Of a stretch of 64,000 nt of DNA, positions 21,101-34,657 are shown one piece after another. The DNA is from Lycocorax pyrrhopterus obiensis (lineage: Eukaryota > Chordata > Aves > Passeriformes > Paradisaeidae). Every line of letters starts with the position of its first letter. Within the stretch, counting starts at the first letter, position 1. The stretch lies in NCBI GenBank assembly GCA_014706295.1, contig JACSVZ010000002.1, positions 55,965,660-56,029,659 of the forward strand. Direction: 5' to 3'. Made by a program: the position numbers and the translations under genes. The notes below the pieces were generated by a model. That model made no database searches and was not told the DNA's origin. It saw only the letters and a list, made by a program, of their open reading frames with translations.

Positions 21101-23870
21101 CCTTTTTTCAATTAGCCTTTGTAAAGTACTGAGTGTAACTAAACGATGTTTCAATGTTGCTCACCCCATTACCTCAGTGTGTGCCTGAAAATTCATTAAC
21201 AGCAGCGCCTATCAGGGAGTCATAGGAAGTCAGTGTTATTTGGGTGCATGTTGTAGTCACCCAATCCCTCTTGTTCCTCGCTTACTTGCCACTTGCTCTG
21301 CAGGGTGGCCATGCACCAGAAAGGCAGCAATTCCTGTACAGTGCTGACCCAAGCGGACACATTTCTCCCAGGCACTCCAGTGCCAATAGAAACTCATTAG
21401 CTTGCTGGAAGAGCCCTTGGTAGCCCAAGAGGTTATCAATCAGGCAAGCAACCGCCTCCATCTGGCTCACTGTGACATGGTATCTTGTGATTCATCTTGT
21501 CCCAACTAGTGGTGCTGGGGATCACATACATAAGGTTTTTGCAGCAGCTGGGAATGTCCCAGCTTCCCCACATTCTGAGCTAACTTGTTAGCTCCTGTGA
21601 CTTATCAAGTAGCAATTTTTTCAATTATCACACCTTCACTCTTCCTACTCACCAGCTCCTCTGATGGTTTGGCACCATGTCAATATTCACAGAATTTAAT
21701 TGGTATTTCTTTTAATTGACTGAGTACCAAGAATGTGAATTCTATTTATTATCCATTATCAACTGTAAATTCTGCCTGTAGTTGAAGGAGTAATGCCTTC
21801 AAAAGTACAAGAAGAAAAGGTATGTATGTATATTTCCTGTGCTTTAAAGAGTACAGGATTTTCCATGTGCCTTTCTCTGGTTTCAATATTAAGAAATGAA
21901 CAGCTGTTTCATATTTCATATTTGGTGTAGTGCCAACATAACACTGTTTTTCTTCATGTATAACACAATGACTTTTTGTGTTAAGTATATATTAAAGAAA
22001 AGGGAAAGGCAAAGAGACAGACAAAGGGAAGACTTGCTAAATCTGCAGTCAAAATTTGGGAGCCTTAACTTAAAAATGTTCTACAACTATTCTTGTGTTG
22101 ATACCACCGACATTTACATTAAAATTTGTCATTGGTTAATAAAAACAGTCTCCAAATATAAATTGTCCCTTCATAAAACATGATGAATAATAGATTCATA
22201 ATAGATAAATCCCTCTTTGCAACACTTTTATCTCCTGCAGGTGACCTGGCACAAAGGAGACATACGCCTTCTTTAGCTGCTTTGTGTTGCCTCCACTTGT
22301 TTTTTGACGCCACAGCCTGTATTTTTGCCCTCTTATACACAGGAAGCATGTAAAAACCTTCTTATTCTTTCCTGTTTCTTACATAAGGGATCTGTAAATG
22401 GGATTAAGAGGAAGTTGCTGCATTTCAATGCATTTGATGTACTGAATAAGTCTGGAGGGGAAGTCCTGTGGTCCCAGAAAGAAGCAGAGAGAAAAGAGGA
22501 AAGTGAAAAGCAAAGTTGTGTAATGATGAGTCTTCTAAGTTTCCTGTATTATTTTCCCCTCCAGAAACATCTTGAGTTGCCGGTTTTCCTCATGGAAGTC
22601 CTGCTGGAAAAACAACTTACTTTTGCAGCTCTTGGTAATACCTTGCCTGCTTCACTTTACCATGGTCCTCCTTGATGTCTCACACACTTGTATATGTCTA
22701 AGTCCAGCAATGGATATAAAGATGGAAACTCAGAATGTGGTGATGTCACCTTCACCAGTACAGAAACTAGGTGGGCAGCAAAGAAAGGAAGATTACTAGA
22801 TTCTTGAAATGGTTTCTGTAAGGTCATGCCACCTAGCAGTGGTGTGAGGATACCCTGTCTGCAGTCTTTGAGTCTAGCAGCATCCCAAGGCCTTTAGAAG
22901 GTTGTACAATTTTTAGTGAGAACATTCCTAAAAGTCATTGCACATTTATGTCATTTTGTTGCATGTGTGTGTCATATTTTAGGTTCTACTTCAGCAGGCT
23001 GATTCATCCTAGTGGAAAAGAATATGCACATACTGCATACTTAAGGCAGATGGCCCAGTGAAGCTTATAGAACCTGCTGTTGTTTAAATCATAGGGGGAA
23101 AAAAATCATAAAATATCTTAGGTATCCAGGAGGACAACCAGATACTTAAAAAATCAGAGATTGGTTTAGATCAAGTGATAGCCTTTAACACAAGAAAACT
23201 TCTGAAATGAAATCCAGTTGTTTTGAAGTTGTATGGAGTCCTAAAAGGCCTTTTCTATTATTTCAGTCTCTGCCTTTTCTTCTCATACCCTCAAACAGAG
23301 CACAGGAGTACCAAAGACTGTGCAGTCACAGACCTCTATGTTGCTATACTAATTGTTCCAGATGACATCTGATCTTTTGAACCTTGCTGCAAAATTCAAA
23401 ATCCAAACCCGACATTCAGCTCAGGCTTTGAGGTAGCTTTTTGAGAACATACATACTTTTTCTGATGGCACCACATTGCTTTGAGAGGACTGGTTCACCT
23501 CACTGGTGGTGACACCTCTGAGAAGACAACCTTTAGTGTTTTCCTGAATGTATTTTTATGCTCTGGGGAACTCTACATTATTCCTGTTATATAGTTCTTC
23601 TACATACTTGTTTTAGTCTTCAACTACTTGTTAAAACTTAGCATTTTTCCTTGTGAAAATATCACTGGCAAGAGAGAGGCAAGCTTACTAAGCCAGACAA
23701 TCTTAGACCCCCTGAACAGATGGCTATTATCATCGAAATAGAGCTATTGTAATTGATTTTTGATCTCTAGAAAGTAGCACCCAAAAGTCAGTACCTGTTC
23801 TAGCCTTTCAATAGCTTTGGGCACTGCTGACCAGGTAGAAGCAGCCTGATCTAGAAAAAATATACAGATT
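18191..23870. other. Long stretch without recognisable features
   Basis: A C-rich tract lies near 18,370-18,400 and there are several A or T runs. I see no convincing coding frame, RNA gene or classifiable repeat. Confidence 0.5.
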
Positions 23871-24971
23871 TGTTCTGGTTCCAGCCAGGACAGGGTTAAT
23901 TTTGTCAGCAGCCAGGAGGGACACAGCTAGGACCTTGGGGTTATTTGGATACCACCTCAAGACATGTGCAGAGGGCATGGAGAGGGGTGGGGTTTTTCCA
24001 GTGTTGTTAGGGTGTGCAGGGTGTGCAGTTGGGTGGCACCAAGATCCACAGTTCTGCATGGTGAGCAATCACATGTGAATCTTTTGCCCATTTTGTACAC
24101 TCTGTGTGCTGGTTTGAAGGTAAACCAGTGGGAGGAATTAACCCTACACAAATGCCTTGCAAGAGATTTCAAGTCAGAGTTACAATTTAATAGGAAAGTT
24201 ACAGTGAAGGCAATAGTAGAAACACTGGCTTAAACTGGCAAAGTCGAGGTACAACTTGACACCCTGTTGGTCAGGGTGGTGGTAGCAGTCCAATTGAATG
24301 GTGGTAGCAGTCCTGTTGAAGTGATGGATGTGGTCTTGTCAAAAATGGTAGTCCTATGAAAAGGCCTGGTCCTTCTCTGGAGGTCCAGTGGTGGTGGTCG
24401 AGAGCTCTTGTCCTCTGAGTGTCCAGTGGTGGTCGTGGTGTCCCAAGCCCCAGATTATACACAGGCAGGAATGTTTGGTACCTACCTCTCAAAATTGGGA
24501 ATTTCACAATGGGATGATGTAATTCCATGAGTCATTCTGGGGAGTCCTTGATGGCCCATTAGCAGAGATGACCCCCTCAGGGTGGATGTTGCTGCTACTT
24601 CCCCAGAGGGAGGAGGGAGTTATCATGGTTGAGTCATGGTGAAGATAAACAAACACTGCTCCACCCATCTTAACAGTTAATCAGAAGGTAATGTAGATGG
24701 TGGTAGAACACATACTTTGGTTACACCCCATATTGTAACCCAGGACACTCTGCTATTAGTATTGCTGTTGTCACTGATCTTTTTCTTATTTCACTGCTGT
24801 TTCTAGTACATTATGCTTTACCTCAACCCACGATCTTCACCTTTTTGTGACTCCGATTCTCCTCTCCATCCAGCTGCAAGAGGTCTGGGGGTAAATGAGT
24901 GAGCAGCACATGGTCAGGGATGTTTCAGTTGGGAACATTAAACTGGGGAATATTATTCCTAAACCATGGCA
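23871..24971 (+). mobile_element. Solo LTR (outer), split by another LTR
   Basis: It begins TGTTCTGGTTCCAGCC and ends near CCATGGCA. The two halves, 23,871-24,104 and 24,748-24,971, read as one avian LTR interrupted at CTCTG. The strand is the more likely one, not proven. Flanks do not show a clean target duplication. Confidence 0.7.
24105..24747 (-). mobile_element. Solo LTR nested inside the outer LTR
   Basis: It runs from TGCTGGTTTGAAGG to CCCAGGACA, 643 bp, flanked by a perfect 5-bp duplication CTCTG (24,100-24,104 and 24,748-24,752). It is of the songbird LTR type whose minus-strand start is TGTCCTGGGTTACAA. Confidence 0.85.
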
Positions 24972-25515
24972 GGATCTTTGACTCGTTTTTGTCAAAAGTC
25001 TCTGTAAAGGTTGCTGGAAGCCATCCTCCCTTTTTTGAGGTGGTTTCAGTTGCAGAGAGACCTATGAGGCTCCCTGTGATCACTTATTTTTTATTCATTA
25101 TCTCTGTGCAGGTGCTACTGGAAGAAGCTGTGTGTAAAGTGATCTACAGTGTAGGATGATGATATTCAGCTCTACCTCTCATTTTCATCAGAAGCAGGTA
25201 CAACCATCACACAACTCCCAACATTTGGCAGTGGTACAAATCTGAATTAAAGACTGCTGGCTGAAGCTCAGTGGAAATAAGATGGAAGTGATACTGACTC
25301 TCAAGGAAAAGTAGGAGGAGGACCTGGCAAAGTTTGAAGCTGTTTCATTAGCTGAGGGAAGATAAAAGACTACTGTCAAAGTGACCGCAGTCTGAGGTTT
25401 TGACTAGATTCCTCACTACTCCTAACCTCCCAGACTGCAGAAACATTATTTATCACAGAGAATTGACTACAGTGTTCTCTCTTTTCCTGTCAAATTCAAA
25501 TCATAGATTACTCAA
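24972..25515. other. Unassigned spacer
   Basis: Nothing recognisable was seen. Confidence 0.5.
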
Positions 25516-26749
25516 TGTCTTGGTTTGAAAGACAGGTGCCTGCCAAGGAAGGAGGGAAACTGCCTTGGAATGTAAAATATGACCCCCTACTCTTCAAATT
25601 ATTATGACTTTGAATTATGGGGCTTTCAGGCAAATATATGGGAAAAGGAATAACAGTTCTTTACTAGAAAATATACATATATATATATATGTATATGTAT
25701 ATATATTTATATAACAAGGCAAGCAAACAACAACAGCAGCAGCAACAAAAAAACCAGAAACATAGTAACAGCCTCTCTCAGCCAACAAGCCTTCCCCTTT
25801 GCTGCAGTTACGGCCACAGCCGGCAGGGGGCGCTGGTGGCTCCCGGCCGGGCAGGGCAGGTGCGATGGTTCCCCCGCGCCTGCAGGGGGCGCTGTGGCGT
25901 GAGCTCAGCCACCTCTCCATGGGCTAATGGCAGTGCAGTCGGCACGAGAGATTGAAAAGGGACTTCCTTCACAAACTAACGGGAAACAGCTGGTCACAGT
26001 GCCCCTCCAGGTCATGAAATGGACCGTAGCAGGAACCTTGGAGCAGCAGGCTGGTGCAGCAGAGGTGAGCAGACCCTGGGGTGGCAAACAAAGTATAGCA
26101 AAAACTCTGAAGCCATGCCAGGAGCCACCGGGTGTCCTGGTGGACATGGGGTGTTGGATTAAAGTGTAGCAAAAAGCCCAAGGCAGCAACAGAAAACAGC
26201 GGGGCCAGGCAGTAGCAGCCGGGCTCCCACAAGCAGCGGGGGACATGTGCCTTCCAGAGCACAAGGTCCCCAGGTCCCAGGGGACCCACGTTTTCCCCTG
26301 AGGCACCCAAGTAGATGGTGAAGGTCCTTTCCAGTGAGTTCAGGTGTTGGAAAGGTCCCAGTTCAATGGCCACTCTTACGAGCAAAGGCTCACCCACAGT
26401 AAGGGGAAACAGTGCAGAACAGAACTGCGTGGTGGCAGCAAATTCTCCCGGGAGCAGCAGCCCAGCACCATGACCATGACCGTCTCCCTTCCACTCCTGA
26501 GAGCAAGAGAGCAAGTGAGGGTTGAGCCCAGCCCCTCACCCTCCAGCCAAAATCTCATGGTATCTCTGCACTTCCCAAGAGAAAGACCCCAGCTAAGAGA
26601 TGGTTGCAAACTGCACCCTTCCCCCTCCATATCCTCCCAGCCACATCTTGTGTCTCTTAAGTGTCGTAGTTATCATTTCTTAAGCAACAAATGGGAGAAA
26701 ATTCCCTTAGAGAAAGGGGGGAAAAAAGGAAAAATCCTAACCTCCAACA
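25516..26749 (-). mobile_element. Large solo LTR
   Basis: 1,234 bp from TGTCTTGGTTTGAAAG to CTCCAACA, flanked by CTCAA (25,511-25,515) and CTCAT (26,750-26,754), a 5-bp duplication with one mismatch. Read on the minus strand it starts TGTTGGAGGTTAGG. It contains an (AT)n run at about 25,671-25,715 and is the uninterrupted relative of the LTR into which ERV2 inserted. Open frames on either strand inside it (for example 25,969-26,514 minus) have no coding support. Confidence 0.8.
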
Positions 26750-29390
26750 CTCATTTATACTTTTACCATTTCTAGGGCAATGTTTTCTTGTGTAGGTCAG
26801 GCAGGAGATTATGGGATGCTCTGATTTGCAGAATAGGCAGACGCCTTGCTCCTGAGCTTAGCATTTTGCAGCTGCAGTGTAGGAGATTCACAGTGTCAGT
26901 CTGTATTGCCAAATCTGACATGACCTCTTTCTGCAGCTCCAGCCAACCTGTTAATAAATTTTCCAGAGTTATGGACCAAATTGTAATGGGGGATATACTT
27001 GAAAGAGGCAAAGGACGGATCTTCTGAATGGTGAACCTCTTCCACCAATGTCCATAGACAGCAGATCTTACCCTCTCTAGGGAGGCACAGGATGGTTCAC
27101 TAGTGATGGAAATTACATCCTTTTCGGTGATGTACATGGCAGAGAACATGCTTCCCTTCCCCATATTCATCTATGATTTGGGCAGGGAGGAAAGTAAACA
27201 AACATGAAATTTTTTTTCATTTTTCTTTACTGAGTAGCTTTACAGCTTGTTATCAGCTAGTTCAGTTCTTCTCCAAGGCTTCCTTCTACACACTAGCTCA
27301 GGACAACCTTTAATGCAAAAGAGTGAAAGAGAAGAGAGCAAACCAATCCACCCACCAGTCCCAGGCACTTCATGGAGAAGTATATTTATACTTGCTGTTG
27401 AGACATTGACTGAAGTGCGCAGCTAGTTTTTTAACCTGTAAATATGTGCACCAGCTTTAAATATGCTAGCACACAATGCAGGTGCCAGTGGCAGACTAGC
27501 CACTGCATTGGGGAGCTCTTATGCTGCTTTTCACACACACTTTTTGCAACCTGGGCAGCACTCCACACTGCTATGCTCTGGCTGCTGGCTGTGCTGTGGC
27601 ATGAGCATGCTAGACATAACCATAATATACACTGAATCTTATGCCAGAAGTTTGCCTGGAATTTGGTGCAAAACTTGTTCAGGAGGAAGAGTCAAGCTGA
27701 ATTCTCTGGTGATAGACATAGACTTGCTACATAGTTATTTCTGTTATGGGCTGAGCCAGTGCAATTTTTTTCTTTAATGCTCCATGACCTGGTTCTCTGA
27801 AGAGCTTATGGCTAATATCTGGAGACCATCTAGGCAAATGTCCTTCTTGGGGTATGTGGGCACCCAGAGCCAGATGGGCACTGGATGAGGAACCTAAGGC
27901 TGCACAGGAGGACACGAAGCACGGTGTGTGCACTCTTAGTGCTCCTGGAAGTATGCATGTGTCTCCTGCTAATGATGACTGTGACAGGCAGACCCCAATG
28001 ATAATCACATAAAGAACTGCAGGCTGAACAAAGAGATGAAGCAAAATATCAGTAGCGGTCACATGACATATGTGCCTTTTGGCCCTCTCTCACATCCTTG
28101 GGATGCAGCATATGTTGCCTTGTGTCCCACCTGGGGTGGCTGCAGCCATGGGAACTGCAGGGCTTTCCCCTCTTTTTCACGATGAGTCTGGCATCACAAA
28201 AAGAAAAGTATACCTGAAGTCCTCCATATGTCAGTGGTACCCAAAGAGAGTGGAGAAGAACATTGCAGACTATGTGAGAGCTGTAGTTTTGACAAGCAGA
28301 AGAAAATACTTCAGAGGAACCAGATTTTGTTCACCTTGTAAACTTGTATTCTGGGCACAGACCATTCTTTTGTTGAATTCATACTGCATCCACCAGCACA
28401 TTGGGGCACAATTAATAATAGAAATTGCATTTAATAGAGATTTTTGGCATATATTTTAACCCAGTCACACTGTGTAAGATGATTGACATAAAATTCCTCT
28501 TCCACTCAAAGGGCACAGGGGATTGACAAGTATCATAGCTTACTTGAAAAAGGGTAGGAGCTTTTGCTGCATCTGGTGCATTTTGGAGTGTATTATTTCC
28601 TTTTAAATAGTATAACTATTCTAATAAGACGGTTTATTTACCTATTGTCTGCTAAAATATCATTGAAAAATGAAATTTGCAGGACATGGATAAAAATTCG
28701 ACTGTGCCAGCCTTTGGAAATAGTGGTTTGTGTGCTGCTGCCATCTGATGGTTATTCTCTTGAAATGCTGCACAACACCAAGCCGTAGCTGTACAGGAAG
28801 GGGTCAGTACTGCAGCCCTGCGCTAGGGACGAGCAGGTCTGGACTGGGCTCTCCTACAAGCAAGTTGTGGAAATGTGTATTGCATTTGGCTGGAGAAACA
28901 AGTATAAACGAGATCTTTCTCACCTCCGTTTTCTTGTTCATTGCCATTTCTACAATGTGTAAAGTGAATCAGTGTTGCAGGAGTTTACAGGTGTATTAAA
29001 AAAAAAGACTTTTCCTTTGAAATTGCAATGGCACTAGTTGAAATGTTTACATTTATAGTCAATGATCAGTAACCTGTGCAGATGCCAATGGGGCAGCTAT
29101 GTCTTAGAGAAAGGAAAGACAATACAGTATGCTGGGAACAATCAGATTTTATGGAACATTTACATAGGATCAAGGCTTTTCATACACATGGGAACACATA
29201 TTCACATATGAATAACAAGATTTATTTTCCCCAAATGCTGAAAGTTGTACAGAATAATTACTTCTGGTGCACCAAGGTTGAGTGAGCTTCAGAAAGTCCC
29301 CTGTTCTGGATAACAGCAATAAAAAAAAAGAGGTGTTTTGTAGCTTATGCAGACCGCATATTTTTCAGTGAAGTTTTGCTAGCTCTTAAA
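26750..29390. other. Stretch without recognisable features
   Basis: No gene, repeat or RNA that I can support. Short frames are of chance length. Confidence 0.5.
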
Positions 29391-30899
29391 CATAGAATTG
29401 TAGAATGGTTTGGGTTGGAAGAAACCTTAAAGACCATCTAGTTCCAACCCCCCCTTCCATGGACAGGGACAACTTTCAGTACAGTAGGTTGCTCAGAGCT
29501 CTGTCTGGCCTGGTCTGGAACACTTCCAAGGATGGGGCATCCACAACTTCCCTAGGCAACCTGTTCCAGTGCCTCACCAACCTCACAGTAAAGAATGTTT
29601 TCCTAATATCTAATCTAACTTACTCTCTTTCAGTTTGAAGCCATTCTCCCTTATCCTGTCTCTTATAAAAAAGGTCCCTCTCCATCTTTCTTGTAGGCTC
29701 CCTTCAAGTACTGGAAGGCCACATTTAAGTCACTCTGAAGTTTTCTCTTCTTCAGACTGAACAACCCAAATTCTCTCAGCTTTTCCTCATAGAAGAGGTG
29801 CTCCATCCCTCTAATGATCTTAATGTCTTTGGACTTACTCCAGCATATTGATGTCCTTCCTGTACTGGGGACCCCAGAGCTGGATGCAGCACTCCAGACA
29901 GGGTCTCACCAGAGCAGAGCAGGGGGGCAGAATCACCTCCCTCACTCTGTTGGCCACATTTCATTTGATGCAGCCCAGGACACATTTGGCTTTCTGGGCT
30001 GCAAGCACACTTTGCTGGATCATGCCCAGCCTCTCATCCACCAGCACCCCCTTCTTGGCAGGGCTGCTCTCAATCTGTTTATCCCCTGGCCTGCATTGAT
30101 AGCAGGGGTTGCCTCAACCCAGATGCAGGACCTCGCATTTGGTCTTGTTAAACCTTATGAGATTCTATGGGCCAAATTCTCAAGCTTGTCCTGGTCCCTC
30201 TGGATGGCATCCCATCCTTCAGGTGTGGCAGCCGCACCACTCAGCTTGGTGTCATTGGCAAATTTGCTGAGGGTGCACTTGATCCCTTTGTCTGTGTCAT
30301 TAATGAAGATATCAAATAACACAGGTCCCAATGCCTGCTGAAGGACACCACCTGTCACTGATGTCCATTGGGACTCTGAGCCATTGACCATTACCCTCTG
30401 GATGTGACCATCTGAGCAATTTCTTATTCATATAATAGTCCATTCATCAAAGCATCTTTCTCCAATTTAGAGAGAAGGATGTTGTGACAGTGTCAAAGGC
30501 TTTATAGAAGTCCTGACAGATGACACCTGTAACCCTTTCCTTGTCCACTGATGTAGTCACTCCATCAGAGAAGGTCACTAGGTTGGTGAGGCAGGACTTT
30601 GCCTTGGTGAAGCCCTACTGGTTGTCTCAAATCACCTCCCTGTCTTCCATGTGCCTTAGCATGGCTTCTACAAGGATCTGTTCCATGATCTTCCCAGGCA
30701 CAGAGATGAGGCTGACAGGTCAGTAGTTACCAGTGTTATCCTTTCTACCTTTTTTAAATATGGGTGCAATGTTTCCCTTTTTCTAGTCACCTGGGATTTC
30801 ACCTGATTGACATGACTTCTCAAATATCATGGAGGGTGCCTTGGCAACTACATCAGCCAATTCTCTCAGGCCTTTGGGATGCATCTCTTCGTGAATGAG

Positions 30900-32510
30900 T
30901 GTTTCAAATCTCTTAAAGAGTCACTGGCAAAGGTATCAGTAAAAACAGGTTTAATATAAAAGTGACAGCATAGCAAAGTTTGTTGGCAAGGTTCACTGTA
31001 CTACTTTCTAGATGGTTAAGGCATACAAAGGAAAAGCAAACAAAAATCCAAAGTCAATTAATCTACACCAAAATAATCCCAAAATAATCTATGTGGAGGC
31101 ATGGAGGGAGGGGGGAAGAGACAAAACAGTAGAAAGGGTAAGGATAAAAAGGAACACAGCCTAAAGGCCCAACAGCACTTAATTAAACTTAACAGTACTT
31201 AAACCTAACAGCATTTAACTTAAGCTTAACAGCACTTTAAGAGCATTTAACTTGTCAGGAAAATTAATCCACAAACACCAGAAGTTTACGTCCAAGAAGT
31301 AGACAGAAGAGTCCTGGTACTTTATTCGAATAAAGGGAGAGGCCATGGAGCATTCTGCTGGGGTCTCTCAAATTTTTGGAGGACGCAGCCTCCTATTTAT
31401 CCTAATTTCCCGACTGCATTTCCCTCTCTCTTTCCCCATTGGCTGAGGTTCTCAAGAGGTACAGACTTTCCAAAACACTTAATGCCTAAGACTCCCTTCT
31501 AATGTATAACCCCCCGCCTTTTTTTTAAAATTTGTATGGAATTTATGGTTCTTCCCATTGTTTCTTTCATCTCTCAATATCCAGTTTCATTTATCAGCAG
31601 ACCTACAGTTTGTTTGTAAAGACAAATATCTCTCTTTCCATTCATCAATCAGTGGAATCCTTCCCATTGTTTCTTTTATCTCTCGCTGCTAGTTTTATCT
31701 ACCAGCAGGCCCACAGCTTGTTTGTAAAGCCAAGTCCCTCATTCCTTTCAAACTTATAAGTTCTTATAACTTCAGTTAAACCGTTTAGCGAAGGATTCAT
31801 ATAGGGTTTATTACATCACAACAGTAACTTACTTAAGGCCTAATTTATAAACCTGAAGTACTTAAGAATCGTGGAAAGCAGCATTTCTCCCACATTCGGT
31901 ATAGCATATGCGCACTTGCATGCACACAGACATAAAGAGTTTGTACAAGGTACCTGTTAAAAATTTCCCTTTAAGGTAGTGAAATACTCACTTCAGATGT
32001 CTTCACATCTTCTCAACAGACAAAGGGTTGAGCCTCAAGGAGTGGGAGTATCAGCCCAGGATGAGTCATCATTTGGCGATCCTCCGAGTACAGCAAACTT
32101 GAGAGTTTGCTGGCTCTGAGAGGCTTTCAGAGGGACTTTGCTGGTCACAGCTGCTGCAGTCCAGGAGAGCTCAAAGGGTCTCATTTTAGACCGCTGTTTA
32201 TAGGGCTGCAAGAGATTGGGCTTTAGTCATAGCAATGTTTCATCCTGGCCACACTTCAGGTCAGAAACATTCTTTGAAAGATTGAGAACAAAAATATTAT
32301 TCTGCTTAGGTTGTTATTCAGGCAAAAAGTTTCCAAGGCTGTTGATTAAAAAAAAAGCAGGAGCTCATTAGATGGCACAAGCTCCTGAGAGCAGACAGTG
32401 CTTCTGATAAGCTCAAGAAGAGCTCAGCCCAGGTACTGTTCAAAGCCAAGGCTTAGCAAGCATTTTTCAAATCATAGTGAGGCCTAAGGGAAAACAGATA
32501 CACCACCACA
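30900..32510 (-). mobile_element. LTR A inserted in CR1
   Basis: On the minus strand it runs TGTGGTGGTG to TTTGAAACA, with a CTATAAACAG TATA-type box (about 32,200) and an ATTAAA signal near 30,950. About 1,040 bp remain after removing LTR B. It holds short degenerate tandem units (TTAACAGCACTT-like) around 31,160-31,250. CR1 sequence is continuous across it. No exact target duplication was found, so the edges may be off by a few bases. Confidence 0.78.
31253..31823 (-). mobile_element. LTR B inserted in LTR A
   Basis: 571 bp from TGTCAGGA to ATCACAACA, flanked by TTAACT (31,247-31,252) and GTAACT (31,824-31,829), so at least a perfect 5-bp TAACT duplication. The minus strand has AATAAA about 70 bp before its end. 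Its U3 carries a 119-bp tandem duplication (copies from 31,552 and 31,671). Confidence 0.85.
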
Positions 32511-32955
32511 GTACCAGAGACTTAGATACATTCAGGTTCCTCGGGTGGTCATGAACACAAACTTTATTTATAGTGAGAGGGACTTTGCTCCCCCAAGTCC
32601 CATCGTACTGTCCATCCACTTGGGAGGTGTGGGAAGAGAGGTTGCCATTAAAGACTGAGGCAAAAACGTTGATTATCTCAGCCTTCTCATCTATTGTTAC
32701 CAGTTTTCCAGCATTGTTTATCAGGGAGGAGGGACTGGGGTGTACACCTTCATCATTCTTCCTTTTCTGGTTAACATTCCTGTAGAAGCTCGTCCTGTTA
32801 TTTGCATCCCCTGACAGATTCAGTTACAGCTTAGCCTTGGCCTTCTTCACCTCATCCTAACTCAATTGTGCTTCATCTCTATACTCTTCCCAGGTCATCT
32901 GTCCTGGCTTCAGTTGTCTGCATTTGCTTCTTTCCCTTTATTTTGGACTCTGGAT

Positions 32956-33647
32956 GAGCAGTATAGATTTTAATTTGTGAATTTAAAGTTCAAATTTGTT
33001 CTTGCACTTGTAGTGTTTATTCCTATTCTTCCCCATATACTCAAATGATGTAGAAAACAAATATTGATATACATTCATCAGTGCTAATGTGATTCAAGAG
33101 ACATGCAAAAAATGTGCTAACATTTAGAAACAGTGTAGCAGCTCTCATGGCATCTTTTGCAGTTTGCAAGTATTTTCCAGACTGGAGACTGGAAAGAGGT
33201 TGTGTTGTTTGCATCCAGCTCCACAGAAAAACAGCTGTGGAGTCTTCAAGAGAAAGCAGAACTTAACTTCAACACTTATTACTAATTAGGAAATATTCTT
33301 TCATTAATGGTGAACCTAGAAGCCCTGTAATTTCAGAAAGTTACTGAGGACTTCCGAAAATAGGAGCCACTGTAACTGCATGCGAATATGGAGAGAGGAA
33401 AAGTACAGATTTGGGTGTCTCCACACATTAGGAGAACTCAGTAGAACTACACGAATAATGGATGTTTTGGCTTGGTGGCTGAACCAAAGGATCAGGGAAA
33501 AAGTGCGGTTTGGGCAGACTAGAAATGAAAGCACATTTTTCTTAATGTTAGTGACTTAACCCCCTCCCTTTTCTTTTTCATACTGTTGCCAAAATGATTT
33601 CTGCTTTTATATTTCTTTCATACATTCGTAGCTCTGTAGACTATAGT
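32956..33647. other. Unassigned spacer
   Basis: Nothing recognisable was seen. Confidence 0.5.
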
Positions 33648-34091
33648 TGTATAGTTATATAGTTCCTAGCTAGCTCCAGTACTTTTCCTGCCCTGATAGG
33701 CAGAAAGACAAAACACATTTCAAAGGCTCCAAGCCCCAGGGGGTCCAAGGCCCCTATCCTATCTTGGTTCTTCCTGGGAACCAAGATTGAAACCAACTCT
33801 TTGAGACACATTTTCATAAACAAAATTTAGTTCCTATCTAAAGGGGGGCTACAGAAGAGATGGAACCAAAAGGGGGGAATTACTTCATCACCTGTGCTTC
33901 TGATTGGGGATTCTTGTCAATTATGCTAATTTGTTAAACTTATAAAACTGTATTTACCCTGTGCGGGTTGGGTGTTTTTCCATATCTGCCCCTTGGAGGC
34001 CTCCAATAAAGACTGGCTTTTATATTACCTCCTATACTAATATTGTCTTGAAAGTGTCTTGTTTCATTTCTAGGTCTTTAAGGCATCAACA
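33648..34091 (+). mobile_element. Solo LTR
   Basis: TGTATAGTTATATAG to GGCATCAACA, 444 bp. TATAAAA lies at 33,941 and AATAAA at 34,005-34,010, so it is plus-oriented. The flanks ATAGT (33,643-33,647) and CTAGT (34,092-34,096) form a 5-bp duplication with one mismatch. Confidence 0.72.
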
Positions 34092-34657
34092 CTAGTCTTC
34101 AAATTAAAAAAAATAAGTGTTTTTTGGAAAAAAAAAGTTTAAAAAACTTCATTTGAAAGAGAACAGTGAGATAATTTAAAAATGTCAAAATAAATTATGC
34201 TGATTTGGCTGACCTCCCCCCCCCTTTTTTTGCCCAACTTACATCCCTTCTAAAGACAGTATTCCAATTGCTAGAAGGTTTTAATTCATTTAAACATGAG
34301 TAATGGTTGCTGTGAATAAGTGGTGTCCCTAAAGGTGGCCTTGGCCTTGCTGAAAGGGCTTTAGATGCTAGTCCATTCAGGGAAAAACCACTACCACATC
34401 CATTCTGGACATTTTCAGAAACTTGTGAGACCTAGCAAAAACCCTCTTTGGGCCCCTGAAGAGTCAATCTCCTAGTAGAAATCTGCACTATAGGTATCCT
34501 TGCTGGTTATTAGAAACTGCCAAGAAAAACTGGACTGTTACTATTGGTGAGCTATTAACATTACTGAAAATTTCACAAGGAGGGAAATTCTATTCCTCCT
34601 CAGGACAGCATCAAGCATGGTCTAATTGACAGTCTCATTTAATTGCAGTTTGGGACA
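34092..34657. other. Unassigned spacer
   Basis: Nothing recognisable beyond short homopolymer runs. Confidence 0.5.

Larger units (their letters stand above)
29391..32955 (-). mobile_element. CR1 LINE, split by nested LTRs
   Basis: The element begins (its 3' end) at the CATAGAATTGTAGAATGG tail and continues as CR1 3' UTR and reverse transcriptase on the minus strand to 30,899. It resumes at about 32,511 with the upstream RT part and ends near 32,955. The RT catalytic region near 30,265 reads FANDTK instead of the usual FADDTK type, so the active site is lost. LTR A sits between the halves. Confidence 0.88.

Noticed and set aside
25969..26514. 181-codon minus-strand frame
   Set aside because: It lies wholly inside a solo LTR and has no recognisable domain. 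GC-rich LTR sequence easily keeps frames open.
29814..30341. 175-codon plus-strand frame
   Set aside because: It is the antisense of CR1 reverse transcriptase sequence.
30890..32516. Target duplication of LTR A
   Set aside because: No matching flanks were found with either plausible left end, so the boundaries are given as approximate.
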